Positions 9,448 to 17,123 of a stretch of DNA of 64,000 bases are shown in pieces. Each line of letters opens with the position of its first letter. The stretch's first letter is position 1. Where the stretch lies: NCBI GenBank assembly GCA_011390635.1, contig JAABSA010000019.1, positions 1 through 64,000 of the forward strand, written 5' to 3'. The translations under genes were made by a program, and so were the position numbers. The notes under the pieces were generated by a model. It saw nothing but the letters and a program-made list of their open reading frames with translations, was not told where the DNA came from and did no database searches. The DNA is from Desulfotignum sp. Lineage in GTDB: Bacteria; Desulfobacterota; Desulfobacteria; Desulfobacterales; Desulfobacteraceae.

Positions 9448-12400
9448 ATGACATCCCATGCCCAGCATATTGCCGTGGTAGCCATGGCCGGTATTTTTCC
9501 GGGTGCAGCTGATACAGAACAGCTCATCCAAAATATTTTTGCAAAAAAAGAATCCATCATCCAGGTGCCGCAGCACCGCTGGGCAGCCCCTGTTGAAAAG
9601 ATGGTGAGCGGCAGGCCCCTGCCCGACCGAATCATACCGGACCGGGCGGTCTCGGACCGGGCCGGACTGATCACAGACGTTACCTTTGATGCGCATGATC
9701 TTCATCTGGAACCGGATATGGCAGCTGCCCTGGACCCGGTCCACCACCTGGTGCTGGGAGCCGGGAGAACCGCCTGCCAGTCCTGCTGCATGCCGGAGAA
9801 GGTGAGAAAGCGTACCGGCGTGATCCTGGCTGCCATTGCCCTTCCCACCGACAAAGCATCTGCCGTTTCCTGGGATATTCTGTGCACCAAAAAACCAAAA
9901 AAATACACTGCCATGGATGCTTTGGGTGCATCCATGGTGTCGGGCCCTGCGGCTGTTCTGGCCCAGGCCCTGGATCTTGGGGCCGGCAGTTTCACCCTGG
10001 ATGCTGCCTGTGCATCCTCTTTGTACGCCATCAAACTGGCCTGTGAGCACCTGAACCTGGGCAAAGCCGACGCGATGGTAACCGGCGGGGTATCCCGGCC
10101 GGATTCTCTGTACACCCAGATCGGATTCAGCCAGCTGTCCGCCTTGTCCCCGTCCGGGCGGTGCGCACCGTTCGACCGAAACGCAGACGGGCTTGTGGTG
10201 GGAGAAGGCTGCGGCATCATTGTGCTCAAGCGCCTGGCAGATGCTCTGGCCTGCCATGATCCCATCTTCGGTGTCATAAAGGGATGGGGAGTATCCAATG
10301 ACATTGAGGGCAACCTGGTGGCACCGGCATCCGAAGGCCAGATCCGGGCCATGGCAGGGGCCTGTGACATGGCAGGCCTTTTGCCTGACACCATCCAGTA
10401 CATGGAATGCCACGGATCAGGCACACCGGTGGGAGACAGGGTGGAACTTTCCAGCATCAGGGCCCATTTGGACAGATATGGATGTCCCGGCACCGCCCTG
10501 GCCATCGGATCGGTGAAGTCCAATATCGGACATCTGCTTACCGCTGCCGGTGCAGCCGGATTCATCAAAACACTGCTGGCCATGAACCGCAAAATTCTGC
10601 CGCCTTCCGTAAATTTCACCGCCCTGCCGGATAACAGCCCCCTGGACCGGACAAGGGTGCATGTGCAGACCAAAACGTCCCCATGGGACCCCGGGGCACC
10701 GGGAGTTCCCAGAAGAGCTGCCGTATCTGCATTCGGTTTTGGCGGCATCAATGCCCATATCCTGGTGGAAGAATTTTACCCTTCTGGTTCCCGGCATATC
10801 ATGCCCGGGATGGTACCACCCTCCCCTATTGATGCAAAAAAAAGCACCCTGTCCGGTTTTGCCGTCGTGGGCATGGGGAGCTTTACCCGGGACTGCCGGG
10901 ATCTGGATGCATTCACTGACCTGATACTGGGAAAAATCCAGGTTCGGCCGGCTCCGGCCGGCAACCGGTGGCGGCGTACGGACCATTTGTCAGACAGTTT
11001 GAAAGCCATGCCTGCCGGGTTTCTGGACACCATATCCATAGACATGAAAGAATTTCATATCCCCCCTGTCCAGATGACCGAAATCCTGCCCCAGCACCTG
11101 GTGCTGCTCAAGGCGGCAAAAAGTGCTCTGGCAGATGCCGGGATACAGCCCCGTCCGGGTGAGAATGATCCGCTGCGTACAAACATCGGCTGTGCCACGG
11201 GCATTGCATTCGACTTCGGGGCCACGGATTTTTCCCTGCGATGGAAAGCCCACGGCCTTGCTGACAACCTGCTGGACCAGCTGTCCCCGCCGTTGACTTT
11301 TACCCGTACCCTGGGGGCACTCGGCGGCATTGCGGCCTCCCGGGTGGCCAGGGAATTCAAGCTGGGAGGTCCCTGCTTCACGGTGTCAGCAGGTGCGGCT
11401 TCCGGCATCAAGGCCCTTGAAACCGGTATCCATTCTCTGGAAAACCGGGAAACCGACCTGTTTATCTGCGGATGTGTGGATATGGCCGGTGATATCAGAC
11501 AGTTTTCCCTGCACCATGGTGCAGATCCCTTCGGCCAGGCCCGACCGGCGGAAGGGGCCTGTGCCGTGGTCATCAAACGGCTGGAAGATGCACAAAAGGA
11601 CAATGACAGGATCTACGCTATCATTGAAGGTATCTCCGGCGGAAGTGCCGGCAGTATGGCGGCGGAAGCAGCATCTGATCCTGGTGCGGCGACCGAAACA
11701 ACCCCTGATAGATCCCCTGGCACCTCACCTGATGCGCCACCTGATGCTCCACCTGATGCTCCACCTGATGCTCCACCTGATGCTCCACCTGATGCTCCAC
11801 CTGATGCTCCACCTGATGCTCCATTTGATATCTCACCTGATACCTCCTTTGATACATCTTCTGCAATATCTTTTGACAAGGCACTTGACTCCTCTTACCG
11901 GGATGCGTTGCACCGGCTTCTGGCGGACAACCATATCCATTTTTCTGACATCTGCTTTATGGACACCCATTCCGGAGGTCATGGTACCTGGGCCGCAGCC
12001 GAAGCCCGGGCCCTTGACCAGACAGGTATTGCGGCAATTCATACAGATTGCGCCCTGGGATGGACCAGCGGCGTAGCCGGAGATACCCGGGGGACAGCCG
12101 GGTTGTTTTCCGTCATCAAAACAGCCCTGTGCCTGTTTCACCGCACCATCCCGGCATGCGCACTCGCTCCGGACTCCCTGTTTCATCCGTTGAAAAAAAA
12201 CGGATTCTCTATTCCCGGCACTGCAATGGACTGGAAAAAACCCAAATCCGGTCCCAGACGGGCTGTAACCGCAGCCATGACTGATGACGGATGTACGGCC
12301 TTCTGCCTGCTCCGGCAAGGGCCGGAGCAGATACCTGCCCCCGGCAGTAAAAGCCCCGCCCCCCTCTTTTCACTGGATAACGCTCCAGCCGAACCCATGC

Positions 12401-14058
12401 CCGGCACCAACCCAACCGGTAATTCCGGCGCATCAGCGAAACGTTCACATCCAAAACCATTGGTGATTTCCACAACCCTTCCCGCCCTGAGCGATGACCT
12501 GATGATCGCCCTGGAACAGGTGAACTGCCGGGAAAAAGCAAACATCCTGGAATCGTTATACTCCGTAGAACAGGAAAATACCATTGAACAGGGGAACCAG
12601 AAAACCTTTCCCATGGAACCACTCATGGACCCGGAACTGGTCATTGAAACCTCTGCCGCAACCGCCCGTGCCCATGAAACATTTTTGGCCTTTTCCCGGA
12701 CCAATATGCAGGAAATGCAAACCCAGCTTACAGCCCTGGCCGCAGCAGCTGCAACAGCGGCAAAAACAACTAAAACAACAACGACAGCAGCGGCACAGGC
12801 ACAAGGGACCGTACAACATACCGGCAATAGTACCCAACCCGATACGGTTCTGCCTGCTTTCACCCGGGACCAGTGTCTGGAATTTGCCGTGGGCAGGGCC
12901 GGCAGTGTTCTGGGGCCTGCATTTGCGGTTATCGACACCTATCCGGTGCGGGTGAGACTGCCGGATGAGCCCTTGATGCTGGTGGACCGGATCATGCACA
13001 TGGAAGGCACACCCGGTTCCTTAGGTCCGGGCAGAATCATCACCCAGCATGATGTTCTGCCCGGTGCCTGGTATCTGGACGGCGGGGTGGCACCGGTATC
13101 CATCTGTATTGAAGCAGGACAGGCTGACCTGTTTTTATGCGCCTGGCTGGGCATTGACCATCGGGTGAAAGGACAGCGCAGGTACCGGCTTTTAGATGCA
13201 AAAGTCACCTTTCACCGTTCCCTGCCCGTACCCGGTGAAACCATTGAATACCACATCTGTATTGACCGGTTTTTACGACAGGGGGATGTATATCTGTTCT
13301 TTTTTCATTACACGGGCTATATTGACAACCATCTGTTTATCTCCATGCGAGATGGGTGTGCCGGTTTTTTCACGGAAGAGGAAGTGAAAAACTCAGGCGG
13401 CATTGTCCTGAAAAAAGAAGATGTTTTACCTGCACAGCCTTCCGCATCTTTCCAGCCCCTGGTTCGGGTGTATCCCACGGCGTTTGATGATCAGCAGGTC
13501 GACAGCCTGCGCAAAGGCGATCTGGAAGCTGCATTCGGCCCGGAATTTGCCGGTATTTTTCCGGGAAAAGCACAGCACCTGCCCGGCGGCCGCATGCATC
13601 TCATCGACAGGGTGCTGTCCTTTGATCCAAAAGGCGGCAGATTCGGTATGGGTCTCATTGTTGCCGAAGCAGATATTGATCCGGATGCCTGGTTTCTCAC
13701 CTGTCACTTTATTGATGATCCGGTCATGCCGGGCACCCTGATGTATGAATGCTGCGCCCATGCCCTGCGCATATTTGTCCAGCGCATGGGATGGATCAGT
13801 CTGGATAACCGGGTGCATTTTACGGTACTGCCTGATAATGAAAGCGATCTAAAGTGCCGCGGACCGGTGACCCCGGCCACCAAAAAAGCCAGGTATGAGA
13901 TTGAAATAAAACAGATGGGCTGCAATCCGGCCCCCTATGTTGTTGCAGATGCACATATGTTTGCCGATGACCTGCGCATCGTTTTGTATAAGAACATGGG
14001 CATGACCCTGTCCGGTCTGACCCGGGATGCGCTCAACCAATTCTGGAGACTTGAATGA
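9448..14058 (+). CDS. PfaC-type polyketide/PUFA synthase: KS-CLF-DH-DH
   Basis: A 1536-residue megasynthase with the PfaC domain order. The ketosynthase (about 1-440) has a complete triad: Cys188 in DAACASS, His322 in ECHGSG and His362 in NIGH. The second KS-like domain (about 470-960) is a chain-length-factor type: the Cys position is Ala650, His841 is kept, and the last His is replaced by Trp872. A (PDAP)8 repeat is inserted in it at residues 761-792. A low-complexity Ala/Thr/Gln linker leads to two FabA-type hot-dog dehydratases: DH1 begins near LPDEPLMLVDR (~1140-1300), and DH2 (~1330-1520) keeps its catalytic His1420 in CHFIDDPVMPG. It would condense and dehydrate acyl-ACP chains to make polyunsaturated chains. 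No ACP, AT, KR or ER is in the window, so those must come from elsewhere. It overlaps oleA by four bases. Confidence 0.93.
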   Translation: MTSHAQHIAVVAMAGIFPGAADTEQLIQNIFAKKESIIQVPQHRWAAPVEKMVSGRPLPDRIIPDRAVSDRAGLITDVTFDAHDLHLEPDMAAALDPVHHLVLGAGRTACQSCCMPEKVRKRTGVILAAIALPTDKASAVSWDILCTKKPKKYTAMDALGASMVSGPAAVLAQALDLGAGSFTLDAACASSLYAIKLACEHLNLGKADAMVTGGVSRPDSLYTQIGFSQLSALSPSGRCAPFDRNADGLVVGEGCGIIVLKRLADALACHDPIFGVIKGWGVSNDIEGNLVAPASEGQIRAMAGACDMAGLLPDTIQYMECHGSGTPVGDRVELSSIRAHLDRYGCPGTALAIGSVKSNIGHLLTAAGAAGFIKTLLAMNRKILPPSVNFTALPDNSPLDRTRVHVQTKTSPWDPGAPGVPRRAAVSAFGFGGINAHILVEEFYPSGSRHIMPGMVPPSPIDAKKSTLSGFAVVGMGSFTRDCRDLDAFTDLILGKIQVRPAPAGNRWRRTDHLSDSLKAMPAGFLDTISIDMKEFHIPPVQMTEILPQHLVLLKAAKSALADAGIQPRPGENDPLRTNIGCATGIAFDFGATDFSLRWKAHGLADNLLDQLSPPLTFTRTLGALGGIAASRVAREFKLGGPCFTVSAGAASGIKALETGIHSLENRETDLFICGCVDMAGDIRQFSLHHGADPFGQARPAEGACAVVIKRLEDAQKDNDRIYAIIEGISGGSAGSMAAEAASDPGAATETTPDRSPGTSPDAPPDAPPDAPPDAPPDAPPDAPPDAPPDAPFDISPDTSFDTSSAISFDKALDSSYRDALHRLLADNHIHFSDICFMDTHSGGHGTWAAAEARALDQTGIAAIHTDCALGWTSGVAGDTRGTAGLFSVIKTALCLFHRTIPACALAPDSLFHPLKKNGFSIPGTAMDWKKPKSGPRRAVTAAMTDDGCTAFCLLRQGPEQIPAPGSKSPAPLFSLDNAPAEPMPGTNPTGNSGASAKRSHPKPLVISTTLPALSDDLMIALEQVNCREKANILESLYSVEQENTIEQGNQKTFPMEPLMDPELVIETSAATARAHETFLAFSRTNMQEMQTQLTALAAAAATAAKTTKTTTTAAAQAQGTVQHTGNSTQPDTVLPAFTRDQCLEFAVGRAGSVLGPAFAVIDTYPVRVRLPDEPLMLVDRIMHMEGTPGSLGPGRIITQHDVLPGAWYLDGGVAPVSICIEAGQADLFLCAWLGIDHRVKGQRRYRLLDAKVTFHRSLPVPGETIEYHICIDRFLRQGDVYLFFFHYTGYIDNHLFISMRDGCAGFFTEEEVKNSGGIVLKKEDVLPAQPSASFQPLVRVYPTAFDDQQVDSLRKGDLEAAFGPEFAGIFPGKAQHLPGGRMHLIDRVLSFDPKGGRFGMGLIVAEADIDPDAWFLTCHFIDDPVMPGTLMYECCAHALRIFVQRMGWISLDNRVHFTVLPDNESDLKCRGPVTPATKKARYEIEIKQMGCNPAPYVVADAHMFADDLRIVLYKNMGMTLSGLTRDALNQFWRLE
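11728..11823 (+). repeat. Eight tandem 12-bp units coding (Pro-Asp-Ala-Pro)8
   Basis: Eight units of cctgatgctcca, with only the first differing by one base (gcg for gct). They lie in the CLF domain coding region. The flanks (GTSPD before, PFDISPDTSFD after) look like decayed copies of the same unit. Because the unit is 12 bases, copy changes stay in frame. Confidence 0.97.
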
Positions 14059-15107
14059 AATATTCAAAGGTCTATATCACCTCTTTTGGATATGAACTGC
14101 CCGCCCACATCATCACCACCGCTCAGATAGAGGCAAAGCTCAAGCCGTTTTTCGATACAGTGGGATTTGCACCCGGCCAGCTGGAAGCTCTCACCGGCAT
14201 CCGGGAACGGCGGTACTGGGAAAAAGACCATACCCTGGCGGAACATGCAGCCGTGGCCGGACAGCGGGCCATTGATGAGGCCGGCATCCACCCCCATGAC
14301 ATCGGTGCCCTGGTGTATTGCGGGGTGTGCCAGGACGGGTTTGAACCTGCCACATCCTGTGCGGTTGCCCACCGGCTCGACATCGGGACCAGCGCCCATG
14401 TGTATGATGTCAAATCCGCCTGCCTGGGAATGGTCACCGGCATGGTCCAGGTGGCCAATGAAATCCAGCTGGGCAATATCAAAGCCGGTCTTGTGGTTTC
14501 CTGTGAAACCGCCAGACAGATTGTAGATGCCACCATCCGGGACATCAATACCCATAAAACCCTTGATTTTTACAAAGAGGCCCTGGCCACCATGACAGGT
14601 GGTTCCGGTGCTGCCGCTGTCCTGCTCACCGACGGCTCCCTTGGGGATGCATCCATCAAACACCATGCACTCAAGGGCGGGGTGGTCAAAAACGCGGTCC
14701 AGCACCATGATCTCTGCTTTTGGGGGTTTGAACAAAAAGGCATGCCCACTGATGCCAAAGTCATCATGCGCACCCGGGCAAACCAGGTCCTGGAAAACGG
14801 CCTTGTCCTGGCCACCCGGACATTCCAGGCCCTGAAAAAAGAATTCAACCTGCCGGATGACAAGCCGGACAAGGTCATCGGCCACCAGGTGGGAGCCATC
14901 CACCACCAGCGGTTCTATGCCGCACTCGGCCTGGACATGGCAAAGGATTTTTCCACCTTCCCGTTTCTGGGAAATGTGGGCAGTGTTTCTCTGCCCATTA
15001 CAGCCGCCATTGCCGATGAGCGGGGATTTTTACAGCCCGGTGATTTTGTTGCTTTCATGGGGGTAGGCTCCGGACTCAACTGCTATGTGCTGGGTGTGGA
15101 ATGGTAA
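14055..15107 (+). CDS. oleA: OleA: acyl-CoA/ACP head-to-head condensing thiolase
   Basis: A 350-residue FabH-fold enzyme that joins two activated fatty acyl chains to a 2-alkyl-3-oxoacid. Nucleophile Cys123 is in VKSACLGM, His277 in GHQVGAIHH, the Asn in GNVGSVSLP, and the OleA-type Glu97 in CQDGFEPATSC marks it off from ordinary FabH. Long stretches match OleA from memory (MKYSKVYI start, SCETARQIVDATI, MTGGSGAAAVLLTDGSL, GVGSGLNC near the end). It is translationally coupled to the PfaC-like gene upstream (ATGA-type overlap) and to oleB downstream (7-base overlap), so the polyene chain made by the megasynthase is a natural candidate substrate. Confidence 0.92.
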   Translation: MKYSKVYITSFGYELPAHIITTAQIEAKLKPFFDTVGFAPGQLEALTGIRERRYWEKDHTLAEHAAVAGQRAIDEAGIHPHDIGALVYCGVCQDGFEPATSCAVAHRLDIGTSAHVYDVKSACLGMVTGMVQVANEIQLGNIKAGLVVSCETARQIVDATIRDINTHKTLDFYKEALATMTGGSGAAAVLLTDGSLGDASIKHHALKGGVVKNAVQHHDLCFWGFEQKGMPTDAKVIMRTRANQVLENGLVLATRTFQALKKEFNLPDDKPDKVIGHQVGAIHHQRFYAALGLDMAKDFSTFPFLGNVGSVSLPITAAIADERGFLQPGDFVAFMGVGSGLNCYVLGVEW

Positions 15108-16018
15108 CACAACGGCGCATCAACCAAAAGATGCTTTCCACAAAAGGATTTGAAACCGTGTATCCTTTTACACCCCATTATCTGGATATCAACGGGCACA
15201 TGCTCCACTATCTGGATGAGGGGTCAGGATCTCCGGTACTCATGGTCCACGGCAACCCCACCTGGTCTTTTTATTTCCGCAATCTTGTAAACGGTCTGTC
15301 AAAAAAACACAGAATCCTGGTGCCGGATCACATGGGATGCGGTTTTTCAGACAAACCGGATCCAGCCGCCTATGACTATACCCTGGCTTCCCGGGTCAGG
15401 GATCTGGATGCTTTGGTATCCCGCACCGTGCCTGACGGGAAAATCAGCCTCATTGTCCATGACTGGGGCGGCATGATCGGACTTGCCTGGGCCCTGGACC
15501 ATCTGGATCGTGTGGACAAGCTGGTCATAACCAACACTGCCGGATTTTTTCTGCCCAAAGAAAAACAGTTTCCAGTTGTTTTGTGGATGATCAAATATCT
15601 GAACTGGTTTGCCGTGCCCGCCATTCTGGGCCTGAACCTGTTTTCGTATGGTGCTCTTTTTTTCGGGGCACAAACCTCTCTTTGCACTGAAACCAAAAAA
15701 GGACTGACCGCCCCCTACAACAGCTGGAAAAACCGGATCGCCACCTTGAAATTTGTCCAGGACATCCCATTGAACACAACAGACAAAAGCTGGCCCGTGG
15801 TGAACCATGTGGACCGTCACCTTGCCCGCATCCGTCCGGACCAGGTGTTGCTGCTGTGGGGGGCAAAGGATTTTGTGTTTGACACAACTTTTTTACATGA
15901 ATTTCTGCGCAGACTGCCGGGAGCCCGGGCACACATTTTTGCCGATGCCGGTCATTATCTGTTCGAGGATAAACCAGAGGAAACCAGTGATCTTATATAC
16001 CGGTTTTTACACCCATAA
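15101..16018 (+). CDS. oleB: OleB: alpha/beta hydrolase, beta-lactone decarboxylase
   Basis: A 305-residue alpha/beta-hydrolase of the haloalkane-dehalogenase-like type. Oxyanion segment HGNPTWSFYFRN, nucleophile Asp121 in VHDWGGMIG and general base His285 in DAGHYLF are all present. The Asp nucleophile and NPTW motif are those of OleB, which splits the beta-lactone made by OleC into a cis-olefin and CO2. It overlaps the end of oleA by seven bases. A structured repeat element follows before the next gene. Confidence 0.9.
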   Translation: MVTQRRINQKMLSTKGFETVYPFTPHYLDINGHMLHYLDEGSGSPVLMVHGNPTWSFYFRNLVNGLSKKHRILVPDHMGCGFSDKPDPAAYDYTLASRVRDLDALVSRTVPDGKISLIVHDWGGMIGLAWALDHLDRVDKLVITNTAGFFLPKEKQFPVVLWMIKYLNWFAVPAILGLNLFSYGALFFGAQTSLCTETKKGLTAPYNSWKNRIATLKFVQDIPLNTTDKSWPVVNHVDRHLARIRPDQVLLLWGAKDFVFDTTFLHEFLRRLPGARAHIFADAGHYLFEDKPEETSDLIYRFLHP

Positions 16019-16382
16019 CCCTTTTTCCCGGGTGCACGCAATCCACAGCAGCAAATATTGACTTGCCTGCCTGGATATTTGCTATAGTAGCGTGTGCTCT
16101 ATGGGGAGCCCCTGGAGGTGTCCTGTGAACGGACCGTCAGAGCCGGAGGGGGCATGGTAAGATATACCGGGATGGTTTTTAACCAGAAGGCGGGTTACCG
16201 CACATCATTGTTCTTATGCAAACATGCCCCCGCAGGATCTCGGGCCGGGCACAGGACACCTCCAGGGGCGGATCCCGGGACAAAGCTGCACAGAACGATC
16301 GAAAATCTGGCCTGCGTCTGGCAAATATCCAGTTGCCTGCAACAGGTTTTGACATTTTTATATTGCCGGGGTAAACATAGAT
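16019..16382. repeat. Intergenic structured element with nested inverted repeats
   Basis: No ORF is supported here. Nested complementary arms are visible. A 12-base pair is CTGGATATTTGC at 16071-16082 with GCAAATATCCAG at 16321-16332. A perfect 19-base pair is CCCCTGGAGGTGTCCTGTG at 16109-16127 with its complement at 16250-16268. A 9-base pair is at 16148-16156 with 16223-16231, and a small hairpin TGGTT-AACCA lies inside. Imperfect direct repeats of 20 bases (16/20 identical) at 16051-16070 and 16321-16340 flank the element. The left part recurs at 62296-62344 (44 of 49 bases identical) and part of it at 53076-53102. It could be a MITE-like element or a structured RNA. Confidence 0.75.
16059..16088 (+). 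promoter_or_regulatory. Predicted sigma-70 promoter in front of the structured element
   Basis: TTGACT (16059-16064), an 18-base spacer, then TATAGT (16083-16088). Transcription would start near 16095, at the left side of the inverted-repeat element, and continue to the gene at 16383. It may therefore drive the element as an RNA, the downstream genes, or both. Confidence 0.55.
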
Positions 16383-17123
16383 ATGCGTAAATTTTGGAAA
16401 AAAAACAAAGAACCTGAAGAACCGACCCGGGACCGGGAGGAAATGGATACTGCTGCCTCTGAATCCCGCGGCCAGACAGGAAAAAAGCAGGCGGATAATC
16501 AGCTGCCTGTTGACGATGTCCCCGCTGCTTCCCCCGTGAAAACAAAAAAAATTACCCCCAGACGTCTGCTGTTGTTTCTGGTGCTGCCGGCAGTGATTGC
16601 AGCCACCGCATGGGTGGGATATTCCTGGTTTTTTGCAGACCGGGAACCCCGAAAACCTGTGTACAAAAATATCCAGCTCGCCCATGTTTCCCTGCCGGAA
16701 GAGATGCGGCGATTCTGTTTTGAACAGATGCCGGATCTGTACAATGCCTTTGTTGCATACAACGAAATAATGGTATTGTTTGCCCATGAAATCGCCCGGA
16801 TTGACGTCATCGGTCAAAAATATCCGGAACAGCAGAAAATTGCAGCAGCTGAAAAAAAAGTGTGGGAAAGGGCAGAAAACAATTTGTCAAAGGCGTTTTT
16901 AAAAACAGAAGAAGATATCAGGCAGTTGTATGTATTGTACCAGGTCAACCAGGAAGAAGGGCTGGCCATGATACAGGAAAAACGCAATGATCTGACACAA
17001 ACAGCACAAACAGCTTTGACCGATGCCCGAACCCGGAGCGAAAAAATCATTCATCCGCCATCCCGGGAACCTGAGGGGTTTATCCGGGGAATGTTTTATA
17101 ACCTGAAAAAGAAATTTTTATGA
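16383..17123 (+). CDS. Single-span membrane/coiled-coil protein in the ole cluster
   Basis: A 246-residue protein not known as an Ole component. Residues 1-60 are charged and disordered-looking. One membrane span follows (LLLFLVLPAVIAATAWVGYSWFF, about 62-84), then a helical, Lys/Glu/Gln-rich C-terminal domain with a likely coiled coil (about 150-225). It would be anchored in the inner membrane with the C-terminal domain outside, or inside if the basic N-terminus dictates otherwise. It overlaps the oleC start by four bases, so it is co-translated with oleC. Because OleB, OleC and OleD form large assemblies in other bacteria, a scaffold or membrane tether is a reasonable guess but unproven. 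Confidence 0.8.
   Translation: MRKFWKKNKEPEEPTRDREEMDTAASESRGQTGKKQADNQLPVDDVPAASPVKTKKITPRRLLLFLVLPAVIAATAWVGYSWFFADREPRKPVYKNIQLAHVSLPEEMRRFCFEQMPDLYNAFVAYNEIMVLFAHEIARIDVIGQKYPEQQKIAAAEKKVWERAENNLSKAFLKTEEDIRQLYVLYQVNQEEGLAMIQEKRNDLTQTAQTALTDARTRSEKIIHPPSREPEGFIRGMFYNLKKKFL

Noticed and set aside
11728-11823. Possible CRISPR array
   Set aside because: The 12-base units are contiguous with no spacers and stay in one coding frame.
11613-11879. Minus-strand ORF with a GASGG repeat
   Set aside because: It is the reverse reading of the (PDAP)8 repeat. The plus-strand KS-CLF frame is intact on both sides, and the minus frame has no ribosome site or homology.
16109-16268. Group II intron remnant (GTGYG-like left edge)
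   Set aside because: GTGTG/GTGCG do occur at the left edge of both copies, but no domain V sequence or reverse transcriptase is visible nearby.
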